In this document: piece after piece, positions 42,371-52,500 of the stretch
Layout: every line of letters begins with the position of its first letter
How positions within the stretch are numbered: position 1 is the stretch's first letter
Origin: Phycisphaerae bacterium
GTDB taxonomy: Bacteria; Planctomycetota; Phycisphaerae; Sedimentisphaerales; Anaerobacaceae
DNA: 53,487 bases
NCBI GenBank assembly: GCA_017993835.1
Contig: JAGOLX010000042.1
Span: 1 to 53,487 of the forward strand
Direction: 5' to 3'
Position numbers and translations under genes: made by a program
Notes under the pieces: model-generated
The model's database searches: none
What the model saw: only the letters and a program-made list of their open reading frames with translations
Told to the model about the DNA's origin: nothing

Positions 42371-43732
42371 CTAGAACACCATGGCGTAGGATGTCGGATC
42401 GTAGACCAGCACCCGGAGCAGATCAAACCCCGCGGGGATTTCGACGGCGCCGGCACGGTCGAAATCCAGAGAGATGTTGCCCTCGACATAGGTGGGGCTG
42501 TCCGAATAGCTGATTATCGTCCCCTTGACTGTGGCGCTAGCGTTGGCGGAAAAGTACAGGCTGCCGGCCGCAATCACGCCGTTCACCGACGCGAAGTTCC
42601 CCGTGAACGACACGTCGCAACTCGGCGCGAGGATCGACGAGCCCTGCTCGTTACGGATTGCGTCGAACTGTGGGTCCAGAGGATATGGGCCTGACTCGAA
42701 ATTACGTTCGAAGCTGATCCGATTCGTACCCGAACCGACCGTGTTTCCATCCGCGACAATTACGCCTGCCATAGCCACGTTCTGTGTGAACCTCACGATG
42801 TTCGGGGTCTCGATCAACAGGACACCCTGGATGATCACATTGCCGAGGAAGGTCGGATTCGTGCCGGCGCGGATGGTCGCGTTGGTCAATGTCATGCCGC
42901 CGGCCAGACTGGTGGTCGAGTCGATCACCGGTCCGGTGGCGTACGGTCTGAACCTCGCCGTGTCCGCCACCGGGAATTCCACCGGATCGGCGCCGATGGT
43001 GACGTGCTCGTCGATGGCGGTCTGTCCAAGGTCGCCCGCGATTTGCACATCGCCGCCGAAGCTCACGTTTGCCGAGGGATTGCCGATGTCGATATCGCCG
43101 TCGAAGTTGGCGTTGCCGCCGACCTCGAGCGCCACAAGGCTACCGCTGCTCTCGACATAGACGTCCGCCTCCCAGTTCTGCGTGGCCCCAGTGATGGTGG
43201 GATTCTGCGGGAAGCGAATAGCGCCCTTGGTTGCAATGCCGTAATTGAAGATCGGGAATCGATATGGCTCGATGTTAAACTGCACTGCCACGGTCCGCGA
43301 TGCGATTCCGCTGGCGCCTGTCGCAGCGACCCGCAGGATGGCGGGATTGTTCGTGGTCGTCGACCATGTGCCCGTGAATACTTGTGCCGTCGCAGACTGG
43401 AGCGTTACCGGCCCGATGGATCCACTACTGCTGACCGGGAAATTCGTAATGGCGTTTTCCTGCAGGTCGCTTTGCACGTCTGCGATGACCGAGCTGAGAT
43501 ACTGCGAGGGCGGCGTCGAGCTGGGAACCCTGACTCGATCCAGCCAGTATCGAGATACCTCCAACCCGGACTCGGCATTCGCAAATGCCTGGTGTGTCCG
43601 CTGGTAATTGCGGGAAACCTGGAGATTCGCAGCAGAAACGCTGGCCAACGCGACGGCCATTGCGGAAACGACCACCAGGACGATCATGCAGGTGACCAGT
43701 GCATGACCTTTTCGAAAGGTACGGAAGACCAT
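42371..43732 (-). CDS. PilX-N/DUF7305-like pilus-associated protein
   Basis: Protein of 453 aa. The N-terminus (FRKGHALVTCMIVLVVVSAMAVALASV) is a type IV pilin-like leader and helix resembling PilX-N, with a Gly-His-Ala after the basic start. Helical residues to about 90 are followed by Gly/Asn/Thr-rich beta-repeat sequence (about 150-440, GNANFDGDIDIG and VIIQGVLLIETP), as in DUF7305 proteins that share this N-terminus. This is typical of minor pilins or adhesins exported through the type IV machinery. Third positions are less G/C-rich than in neighbours, hinting at a different history or relaxed constraint. It is the last gene before the repeat-rich gap, and the upstream 350 bases hold no gene. 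Confidence 0.75.
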   Translation of the reverse strand: MVFRTFRKGHALVTCMIVLVVVSAMAVALASVSAANLQVSRNYQRTHQAFANAESGLEVSRYWLDRVRVPSSTPPSQYLSSVIADVQSDLQENAITNFPVSSSGSIGPVTLQSATAQVFTGTWSTTTNNPAILRVAATGASGIASRTVAVQFNIEPYRFPIFNYGIATKGAIRFPQNPTITGATQNWEADVYVESSGSLVALEVGGNANFDGDIDIGNPSANVSFGGDVQIAGDLGQTAIDEHVTIGADPVEFPVADTARFRPYATGPVIDSTTSLAGGMTLTNATIRAGTNPTFLGNVIIQGVLLIETPNIVRFTQNVAMAGVIVADGNTVGSGTNRISFERNFESGPYPLDPQFDAIRNEQGSSILAPSCDVSFTGNFASVNGVIAAGSLYFSANASATVKGTIISYSDSPTYVEGNISLDFDRAGAVEIPAGFDLLRVLVYDPTSYAMVF

Positions 43733-44088
43733 GGGATGTGCCTTATGAATTACGGTTTCGACTCAATAGGCATGTGTGTTACGTGTACTTCATGTGTCGG
43801 TGGACAGCTAAACCATAACAAATGCCGCTGTGCATCCAAGCAGAAATCAGCAAGAATTGCATTCTGACTGGCAGGCCTTGCGTGCCGCATCGTCCGAAAA
43901 TCTCGCAGAGATCAAAGTACCCAATCACATACGGGTATTTGTGAGTTTGGTCAGGGTTCAGAGAGCGGTCCCCTTCGGATCGAGCGGAGTGCAAATCTTG
44001 CTCAGGGAAGGCGCGTTCGATGTTGTGCCTTCGATCTGGCAGAGGGTCACCACGGCACGACGCAATCGTTTCTTCTCGCTCGATGTCC
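43733..44088. other. Gene-free region upstream of the pilus-like gene
   Basis: About 356 bases between the PilX-like start and the stop of the metallohydrolase. It is more A/T-rich than its surroundings, especially 43733-43880, and must carry the pilus gene's promoter. I see no hairpin, repeat or clear -35/-10 pair. Confidence 0.4.
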
Positions 44089-45768
44089 CTACAGCTTCTT
44101 GTAGACCTCCAGGGCCTCTTCTGCGGCCTGGCGGGCGGTGGTTGCGTCCTGGTCGTTGTAGAACTTCGGGTTCGTGGCCAGCCAGTGGAGCGTGCCTTCG
44201 ACGTACTTCCGCAAGTAATCAATCGAAGCCTGCTCGCGGACCTTGGCGCCTTCCTTCAAGAAGTAGACCGGGTCGGTGTGCGCGAAGACGGGCAGGTCAC
44301 GCGGGAGAATGCGATTCCTCAGGTCCGGATGGTCGATCACACGTGCGGCCAGCCAACAGCTCTGCGTCAGTTCGACTGTCGCTTCGACTTCCAGCGAGTA
44401 GACACCGTCCTTGGGCGGGTCGGATCGGATGAGCGGGACCGTCTTGTGACCGACCTTTTGCCCGTTGAGCACGATGTCGAGTGTGTTGATCGGCAGGATC
44501 GAGCGGGCTGTCGCGCGGGCCTTGACTGTCTTCGTCCCCTGGAACTGGATCACGTCGCCTGCCTGATGGCCGTCGACGTCGAACTCCAGGATCGGGGTGT
44601 TCGTGACGAAGCCTCGACCCGCTTTGACCGCAGCGAGCCAGGAGTCGTAGGTGGGCGGGCCGTCCGTTCGGGCGTAGACGCGATTGCTGCCGAGCGGGAT
44701 TTCCTCCTCGAATTTGTCGGTGCCCGCGGCGATGGGCAGGCGAAAGCCCGCGTTGAGGAACTGGTACCAGAGGTCCATCGTCCGCATGACCGGGAATTCC
44801 GCCATGGAGAAGCCGGAATCCTCCCACGGGCCCCAGTGGTTGGGGAACTGCGTCGGGTCGTTCCACGTCACCAGCTCGATCCCGTCCACGAGGCCCAGCG
44901 CGACGCCGATGGGCAGTTCCGCGCCGGGCAGCGAACAGACGTGCGACCAGAAGACGACGCCGTTCTGCTCGCGGGTCGCGCGGAGGGCTCTCATCAGGTC
45001 CCAGTGCGGGTGGCTCTTCCAGTGTTCGAGCGTGCCGCCGTGGTCGGGGTAGCCTGGAACCAGGGTCTTGATGCCCATCAACGTCAGATGTCCCATCTGC
45101 CACTCGCGGACCTCCTGGCCCACGTAGATCTCGCAGCCCGGCGTCGAATTCGTATCGAGCTTGCCAGTGAAGTGCTTGTTCGTGGCGAGGGAGTACTCCT
45201 TGTCCGCCATGTGAAGGAGGGTCAGCGCGTTGAGGTCCTCCGCGAGCATCTGCGCGTGCGCCTCCTTCGGGATCGGCAGATGGGCGTGGATGTCGCCATT
45301 GGCGTAGCCTTTGCTGCGCATGTCGATCCAGCGATGGAGGCGAAAGGTCTTGCGGATCGTCTTGTCCGATGCGCCGCCCTCCACCGTCGCGGACAGCGGT
45401 CGGGTCTCGAATCCGCGTCGGATCTCAATCGACGCACCGCCTGCCGGGACCTCAAGTGCGAACGAGCCGTTGACATAGCACCATCGCTTGCCCAGGTACA
45501 GGACGTGCTCGTGTTTTCCCTCGACGTCGATGAACTTGCCCTGCGAGTCCGTGATCGCGACGCGTGCGGCCAACGGCTCGCCTGTCGTGTCATCAACGAC
45601 GCTTGCCTCCAGACGAACCGTGGCGTCCGCCGACTGGGCGCGGCAGCCGGGGCCGAACCAGAGCCCGCCCGTCATCAGACACAGCCATGCGATGCGGCCG
45701 GGGAGCATCCGCACGAATGTTCGCAGTCTCCGCTGTCCGTGACAATCCGCTTCATGCAACGTCATCAT
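44089..45768 (-). CDS. CehA/McbA-type metal-dependent hydrolase
   Basis: Exported protein of 559 aa. The N-terminus has an arginine-rich stretch before a hydrophobic helix (about 24-40). A beta-sandwich domain (about 50-150) precedes a PHP-like hydrolase barrel: GDIHAHL (about 158-164) supplies the first metal His pair, with WSHVCS (about 258) and AGTDKFE (about 330) matching later metal ligands. This resembles CehA/McbA-family hydrolases of carbamates and phosphate esters, but the substrate is unknown. A C-terminal helix ends it. GGGAG precedes the ATG at 45768. It starts 59 bases after the mechanosensitive channel's stop on the same strand. Confidence 0.78.
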   Translation of the reverse strand: MMTLHEADCHGQRRLRTFVRMLPGRIAWLCLMTGGLWFGPGCRAQSADATVRLEASVVDDTTGEPLAARVAITDSQGKFIDVEGKHEHVLYLGKRWCYVNGSFALEVPAGGASIEIRRGFETRPLSATVEGGASDKTIRKTFRLHRWIDMRSKGYANGDIHAHLPIPKEAHAQMLAEDLNALTLLHMADKEYSLATNKHFTGKLDTNSTPGCEIYVGQEVREWQMGHLTLMGIKTLVPGYPDHGGTLEHWKSHPHWDLMRALRATREQNGVVFWSHVCSLPGAELPIGVALGLVDGIELVTWNDPTQFPNHWGPWEDSGFSMAEFPVMRTMDLWYQFLNAGFRLPIAAGTDKFEEEIPLGSNRVYARTDGPPTYDSWLAAVKAGRGFVTNTPILEFDVDGHQAGDVIQFQGTKTVKARATARSILPINTLDIVLNGQKVGHKTVPLIRSDPPKDGVYSLEVEATVELTQSCWLAARVIDHPDLRNRILPRDLPVFAHTDPVYFLKEGAKVREQASIDYLRKYVEGTLHWLATNPKFYNDQDATTARQAAEEALEVYKKL

Positions 45769-45827
45769 GTGGTTTCTCCCTTTTCTCGTGACTCTTGGCG
45801 ATCCCCGACACGCCTGGCCCGCCGCGA

Positions 45828-48800
45828 TCAGGGCTTCACCGGCAGCTCGCCCTGGATCGAGCGGATGTGGACATCCTGCTGCGGGAAGGCGATCTCGATG
45901 CCTTCCCTGCGGAAGACCTCGTCGATCGCGCAGTTTACGCCGTGCCAGACGGGCACGTAATTCTCCATGCCGCAGAAGTACGCGCGGAGCTCGAAGTCCA
46001 GACTGCTGGCCCCGAAACCCTTGAAGATAACCACCGGCGACGGGCTCTTCAGCACCAGCGGATTCGCTGCGGCCACCTCATAGAGCAGACGTTCCGCCTT
46101 GCGGATGTCGGAGCCGTAAGCGATGCCCACCGGGAATTCCCGTCGGACTACCGCGTCGGAGAGCGTCCAGTTGATGAGCGTGCCTGTAATGAACTCCTTG
46201 TTGGGCATGATGAGTTCCCGCTCGTCCACCATCCGGATCGTCGTGGCGCGGATCTTGATCTTGGCGACTCGGCCCGTCACGTCGCGGACGGTGACGATGT
46301 CGTCGACGCGGATGGGCTGCTCGAAGAGAATGATCAGGCCGCTGATGAAATTGGCGAAGATCTCCTGCAGGCCGAAGCCCAGTCCGACGGTCATGGCCGC
46401 GATGAGCCACTGGATTTTGGACCAGCCGATGCCGATCTCGGAGAAGGCAATGACCACGCCGATGATGACCAGCAGGTATCGGCAGATCGTAATGGTCGCG
46501 AACCGCACGCCGCGATCGATGGGCAGCCGCCGCAGGATCATGATCTCCAGCAACCCGGGCGCGTTCCTCGCGACGATCCCCGTCAGGATGACGACCACCA
46601 GGGCCATGGCCAGTGCGCCGAGCGTGATTTGCTCCTGGTTGCTCAGCGTCCACAGCGGATACCGCCCGACCCGGGCCAGCGCGGGCAGCACGTTGCCCCA
46701 GAGATACCACACGCCCAGCAGCAGGGTCGCGGTCGTGACCCCGTCGATCAGCTTGCGGGTCTGCTGTGAGATCTGGAAGATCGTCGCCTGGGTCGCGGTC
46801 TCGGAAGTCTCCGCGGGACGGGCGCCGCCTTTCTCCTCCTGCAGGATCTGCTCGAGATTGGCCTCCCGGCGCTTCCGTCGTTCGAAGAGAGCCAGGTGGC
46901 GCTGGGCGATCGTCAGCCAGCGGATGAACATGGCGCGGACCAGCAGGAGCACGACGACCAGGAAGATGGTATCGACGAGTTTTCCCATGAGGTAGCGGGC
47001 GCCGTGGAAGTAGCCCATGACCGCCATGCCCGCCAACGCGATGGGCAGCAGGAAGGCGGCGGGGAACCACAGGTAGCGGAGCTGGTTCACCCAGCCGTTG
47101 CGTCGGGGTCTGAGATACCCCTCCAGCAGCGGCGACGTGGGGCGCAGCACGACGAACAGAAACGCGGCCAGGCCAAGGTCCGCCGCGATGAAGAGCGGCC
47201 GGCCGGCGGTCGTGTACCAATCCTGGCTGACCTGCTGGGCCCGAATCGTTTCGAGCGTGAAGACCACCGGGGTGGCCGCGATGAGGAACCACCGCAGATG
47301 TCGTCTCAGGAACGCCAGGGGTTCTCGCCGCAGGCGGAAGTGCGCCTCGGCCAGGCCCTGGGGCATGACCAGATGGATCAGGAAACCCAACATGAGCATG
47401 ACGTACGCTGCTCTGAGCAGGCCCCAACGCACCGCGCGGGCGAACTCCTCGTCCGGGGCGGCGGCCCCCAGGAGCCACGAAACCATCGCCACGATCACCG
47501 GTCCGGTCGCCGACAGCAGAACCGTCAGGATCAGGACCTTCACCGTCAGAAGGAAGCTGTCCGTGCGGACCTGGCGGATCTGCTCCGCGATCTCGCGGAT
47601 CCGTCGATGGATGCTGGGACGGGAGACCAGCGTCGCGATCGCCAGGCCCAGGACCAGCAGGTAGGGCAGCGGCTGGCGCCGGAAGTCCTGCCACAGGCAG
47701 GCGATGGTCCGCGACCAGTTCGTCGGCGAGACGATCCAGTGCAGGACGCGGAAGCCCTCCGCGGCGTCGGACACGCGGAGCGTCCGTCGGCTCGTCACCC
47801 ACAGGAGGTTCGCGTCGATGTAGCTGCTGAACTCGCTCACGAGACGGACGAACTCGCGTTCCTGCGTGTCGAGCGTGGCCAGTCTCGTCGAGTAGTCGAG
47901 GTACAGGTCGGAGAGGGTCTTGAGGGTCTGGCGCCGCGCCTGGAGGGCGTCGAGAAGCTCCTTGCGGACCGCGGACCGTTCCGGCTCGCCGAGCACGGGT
48001 CGGACCGCGCCGAGCAGGCTGTCCGCGTGCTGCTCCACGTTGGTCAGCGCGGACCACGCGCTGTCGTACTCGATCCACTTGACCTGGGCGTCGTTCGTCC
48101 GAGTCGCCCGACTGCTCATCTTTCGTCGGTTCTCCGCGATGTTCGGCAGCTTGCTCCGCTTGGCGAAGAGGCGCAGGCCCATGACGTCCGTCACGCCGCC
48201 GGCCTTCTCGATCTGCTGCTGCGTCTCTTTGAAGTCCTTCTGCTGCCCCGCCAACTGCTCGTTCACGGTCGTCGCGTACTGGGCGACCTCGTCGATCAGG
48301 GCGGTCAGTTGAGCCTGTTCCTTCGCCAGTTGGGCGTTGTATTCCGCGGCGCTCTGAATCACCGGGTGGGCGTACTTGGTCGCCTTCGTAGCCTCGATCG
48401 CCTTGGCCTGGGCATCCTGGGCCGCCTGCTGGCGCAGCTCGCTGACCTTCTGCTGCCAGAACTCGACCTGCTTCTGGGCGGTCGCGAGCCGGCGGGCGGC
48501 CATGTCCCGCTGGGCCGCCAGCAGCTCGCTCGTCGCATCGTACGACAGGATCTCGTCGGTGTTGGCGTCGAGACGCGCCTGCAACGCGCTGTGCTCGAGC
48601 TGCAGGAGCGTCTGTGTGCCCTGGCTCAAGGCCGGGACTTGGATCGCTTCCGCCTCGGCCAGCTTCGTCTTGATCTCCTCCAGGCGCTGGCGGGCTGCGT
48701 TCGTCTCTTCCGGGATCTTCGTCCGGCGCTCAGCTCTCTTCTTCGGCTCGGCTTCGAGGTTCTCCGACGTCCGTCTGGCCTCCTCAAGGGCCGCATTCGC

Positions 48801-49337
48801 CTGTGTGAGCGACTGCTCCGCCTGAGTCAGCGTCAGGTCCGCGGGCGCCGCGATGCCCGTCTCTGGCGCCGCCTGCTCCAACGATTCACGCAGGCTCTTG
48901 AGCTTCTCCGGGGCCCCCTTGACCGCGTCGTTGTACTGCTTGCGACGGGCCTTCAGCTCGGTGGCGAGTTGCAGTTGGGCGACAGCCTTGTCGTAAACCT
49001 CCGCCAGCCTGGTCTTGACCTCGTCGGCCAGATCGGGCGATTCCGCGGCCTGCTTCTTGCGGGCCTGGAGGGTCTCGACGGTGATCTCGACCGCGGGAGC
49101 CGAGGTGCCGGTATCCATCAAGGCGCTTCGAGCCGCGGCGTTCGGCTCCGCGCCGGCCGGCGAGGGCGCCGTCGCCTGTGCCGACGCATTGGGCTCGCCT
49201 GCGCCTGTGGGCAGCGTCTGCGCTTCCTGCCCCCACGCCGGTTGGCCGAGCAACCCGGCGCACAGCAGCACGACCGCGACAGCAGCCGCCCGCCGGGCGC
49301 CTGTCGCCTGGAACATCCTGGTTCTCATGTCGATCAT
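45828..49337 (-). CDS. MscK-like mechanosensitive channel with long periplasmic coiled coil
   Basis: Protein of 1169 aa of the large MscS/MscK class. A signal peptide (about 14-40) is followed by a Gln/Glu/Lys-rich coiled-coil domain to about residue 520, then eleven or so membrane helices (about 560-960) and the MscS core. The pore and vestibule region reads GLGFGLQEIFANFISGLIILFEQPIRVDDIVTV (about 1000-1030), diagnostic of the family. These channels open under hypo-osmotic stress; the large N-terminal module is as in MscK/YbdG relatives. The start is uncertain: ATGs at 49337, 49328 and 49319 are in frame without a convincing ribosome-binding site. The C-terminus follows a typical MscS beta and alpha/beta cap. 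Confidence 0.85.
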   Translation of the reverse strand: MIDMRTRMFQATGARRAAAVAVVLLCAGLLGQPAWGQEAQTLPTGAGEPNASAQATAPSPAGAEPNAAARSALMDTGTSAPAVEITVETLQARKKQAAESPDLADEVKTRLAEVYDKAVAQLQLATELKARRKQYNDAVKGAPEKLKSLRESLEQAAPETGIAAPADLTLTQAEQSLTQANAALEEARRTSENLEAEPKKRAERRTKIPEETNAARQRLEEIKTKLAEAEAIQVPALSQGTQTLLQLEHSALQARLDANTDEILSYDATSELLAAQRDMAARRLATAQKQVEFWQQKVSELRQQAAQDAQAKAIEATKATKYAHPVIQSAAEYNAQLAKEQAQLTALIDEVAQYATTVNEQLAGQQKDFKETQQQIEKAGGVTDVMGLRLFAKRSKLPNIAENRRKMSSRATRTNDAQVKWIEYDSAWSALTNVEQHADSLLGAVRPVLGEPERSAVRKELLDALQARRQTLKTLSDLYLDYSTRLATLDTQEREFVRLVSEFSSYIDANLLWVTSRRTLRVSDAAEGFRVLHWIVSPTNWSRTIACLWQDFRRQPLPYLLVLGLAIATLVSRPSIHRRIREIAEQIRQVRTDSFLLTVKVLILTVLLSATGPVIVAMVSWLLGAAAPDEEFARAVRWGLLRAAYVMLMLGFLIHLVMPQGLAEAHFRLRREPLAFLRRHLRWFLIAATPVVFTLETIRAQQVSQDWYTTAGRPLFIAADLGLAAFLFVVLRPTSPLLEGYLRPRRNGWVNQLRYLWFPAAFLLPIALAGMAVMGYFHGARYLMGKLVDTIFLVVVLLLVRAMFIRWLTIAQRHLALFERRKRREANLEQILQEEKGGARPAETSETATQATIFQISQQTRKLIDGVTTATLLLGVWYLWGNVLPALARVGRYPLWTLSNQEQITLGALAMALVVVILTGIVARNAPGLLEIMILRRLPIDRGVRFATITICRYLLVIIGVVIAFSEIGIGWSKIQWLIAAMTVGLGFGLQEIFANFISGLIILFEQPIRVDDIVTVRDVTGRVAKIKIRATTIRMVDERELIMPNKEFITGTLINWTLSDAVVRREFPVGIAYGSDIRKAERLLYEVAAANPLVLKSPSPVVIFKGFGASSLDFELRAYFCGMENYVPVWHGVNCAIDEVFRREGIEIAFPQQDVHIRSIQGELPVKP

Positions 49338-49490
49338 CGACAGAACACGATAATCGACCCCGCCCCCGAAGCCAAATGGAAAGTGCGTGAAGCACTGTTG
49401 GCGAAGCGGACACAACAACTATGTTCCTGGAGAATCGAGCGGACAACACGCTCGCTGCGACGAACGAAGCCGGAATGCCCTCGCTCCCCC

Positions 49491-49529
49491 AAAACAGCGG
49501 GGCCTGCACCAGAACGGTGCAGGCCCCGC
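49491..49529 (-). terminator. Intrinsic terminator of the LamG gene
   Basis: A perfect 14-bp stem (49497-49510 with 49516-49529, loop AGAAC) lies 33 bases after the LamG gene stop on the minus strand. It is followed in that direction by TGTTTT. This is the clearest intrinsic terminator in the window. Confidence 0.85.
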
Positions 49530-49562
49530 GACCTTTGCGTGCATTCAACAACTCGGACGCGA

Positions 49563-52500
49563 TCACTTCCCCTGGCTGAAGAGGAAGTCGGCCTCGCCGA
49601 CCGTGAGCGCCTTGTTGTAGACGCGGAACTCGTGAATCTGCCCGAGCCACTCGGGATCGCCGGTGTAGCCGCCCTTGGCCAGATACGCGAAGTTCGTGCT
49701 CACGGCGCTGAGCTTGTTGGCGGCCGAGAGGGTGGCCGGACCGTAGAGCACGCCATCCTGATAGAGCGTGACGCTCGTCCCGTCGATCGTGACCACCACG
49801 AAGTGGGGTTGTCCGTCATCGATCTCGGGTCCGTTGACGCCGGTCTCAGCGCCCCAGGGGGCGTCGACGTTGCCGCAGGAGATGCCCGCCCGGCTCACAT
49901 TGTCGCCTCGCGCGGGGGTGTAGAAGATCCCGTTCGAGCCATAGCCGTTGAGCGAGTCGCCGAAGTAGCAGATCATGTGGTAGCCCGTGTTGGCACCCGC
50001 CTGAGGGGTGAACCAGGCGACGATGCTGAACGCTTCGTAGGTGTTGACGGCGATATCGGCGCCCGACATCTCCATCCACTGATCCTGGGCGGTCGTGAGC
50101 AGGGCGCCGTCAGCAACCGTTGCGCCGCCGACCAGCGTGCCGTTGACCCCGCCGACGCTGTCGGTGGTGGTGCCGTCATCGAAGGTGTACAGGTGCTTCA
50201 GGTTGTCCGTGCCCGGGTCCTTGACCGTCAGTCCGGCCAAGTAGAGGGCCTCGCCGGGGGTCAGGGCCTTGTTGTAGATGCGGAACTCCTGAATGGCGCC
50301 GAGCCATTCGGGATCGCCGGTGTAGCCGCCCTTGGCCAGGTAGGCGAAGTTGGTGCTGATGGCGCTGATCTTGTTGGCCTCGGAGAGGACGGCGCTGCCG
50401 CACAGCTCGCCGTCGAGGTAGTACGCGATCTTTGTGGCGTTGATCGTGACGACTGCCAGGTGCGGCTTGCCGTCATCGTATTCGGTCCCGTTGACGCCGG
50501 TCTCGGCGGACCAGGGAGCCGACGTGTCGCCGCAGGAGATGGCGCCCCGACTGACATTGTCGCCGCGGGCCGGCGAGAAGAACAAGCCGTTCGAGCCGTA
50601 GCCGCCGACCGAGTCGCCGAAGTAGGCCAGCATGTGGTAACCCGTGTTGGCGCCGGCGGTCGGAGTGTACCAGGCGACGATGCTCGCCTCTTCGTAGGTG
50701 TTCATCGCGATGACGCTGCCGGGCATTTCCATCCACTGATCCTGGGCGGTGGTCACCAGGGCGCCGTCGACAACGGCAGCGCCGCCGACCAGAGTGCCGT
50801 TGGCGTCGCCGACGCTGTCGTTGGCGGTGCCGTCGTCAAAGGTGTACAGGTGCTTCAGGTTGTCCGTGCCGGGGTCTCTCGCGACCGCGGTGGTGTCGAA
50901 GCTCTGGACGACGCTTTCCCAGCGAGCGGGATCCTCGGCGTCGTTGACCTCGACGACCTTCCAGAAATACAGGTTGCCCAGATCCACCTCGAGGGTGCAA
51001 GTGGGCTCGGTGGTCGTGGCGACCAGCGGGAGGTTGGCGGCATCGGTGCCCAGGTAGACCTCATGCGTTGCGGCCTCGCGACCCGGACGCCAGCTCAGAG
51101 TCACCGGGCTGGCTACATCCGTCGCCTCGTTCGCCGGAGTCAGATCCGTCGGGCTGACCGGGATGTAGGTGAAGCGAACCTCGCTCAGACCGTACTGCGT
51201 CAGGACGTCGCCCCAGTTGCTGTTGATCGTCAGTTTCACGAACTTGGCCGCGGTGCCGGCAAACGCCACGGTGGTGTCGGCTGTGCAGCCCTCTGCGCCG
51301 GGGGCCTGAACGAACTCGAAGTCGCCCAGGTTCTCCCACGTGCTGCCGTCCATGGAGTACTGGATCGTCACGCTCCTGGCGCCGTAGCCGATGAAGCCCT
51401 CCGATTCCGTGTTGGAGTTCCAGACGAACATCTCATCGAGTTTGTAGAGGCCGTCGAACTCATACTGAATCCAGGTCGGCTGCTCGCCGGTCTTGCTGCT
51501 GAGCCACATGTCGGTTTCCAGCACGCCGTGCTGGTCTGCGGCGTCGAGGCCGGAGCCGTCGATGGTCTTCTCGGGTCCCATCGTGTCGTCCTTCGAGCTC
51601 GATGCGGTGGCCGTGATGCTGGCGCTGCCAAGCGTGTAGGCGTAAGGCTCGATGGTAAAGGACCAGACGTTGCCCTTGTAGGGTGTGAAGCCGGGGCCCG
51701 CGCCGATCTCGTCGACACGCCAGTAGTAGGTCGTACCGAATTCGAGCCGGCCGGCGTTGTACACTGTGTCGGCCTGACCGCTGCTGACCAGCACGCCCAG
51801 CGGATTGGCGGTGTCGGCGGCCGTGACGTCCTCTGCGGAGGTTCCAAAGTAGACGTCATGTGTCTGGGCAACCTGTCCGGCGGTCCAGCTCAGCGTTGCG
51901 TCGGGCAGCACGTACGTCTCCAGGTCTGCAGGACTCGGGGCGCTGGCCAGACCGTACCCGGTCCCGCCCACCATGACGTTCTTGATCTCATCCTGTGTCA
52001 GGAAGCGATCGTAGATTCGCAGTTCATCGACGTCACCCTTGTAGTAAGCGTCCGCCGAATACTGGGACTTGGCGATCCAGTTCTGGGTCGTGACGCCCAT
52101 GTCCTTCGGCAGCAGGGTCGTTGCGCCACTGACAACGGGCATTCCATCGAGGTACATCGTCATCGTCATGGTCGCGCTGTCCATAGCAACGGCCAGATGG
52201 TGCCAACCGGTCGGCAGGGTCGCCGGCGCGGTCAGGATCTGCTCACCCACGGAGGCGGTCCGGATGGCGAACCTTGGCGAGCTCGTCCCGCCCCGGTTGG
52301 CCGACAGGAACGCGTAAGTCGACGTTCCCGATCCGAAGTCGATGATGCGCTGCCAATCGCCGCCGCTGCCGGCCCAGTTGGCCCACAGCGTGAACGTGGT
52401 GCTCTCGAGCGTGCTCAGCAACGACCCGATCGGCAGGGTGACGTAGTCATCCGTGCCGTCGAACGACAGTGCGCCGTCGAACTTGCCGGTGGTCCATGCC

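Noticed and set aside
43869-43882. Sigma54-like TGGCAG...TTGC upstream of the pilus gene
   Set aside because: GG and GC are separated by 8 rather than 10 bases, and the orientation is away from the gene.
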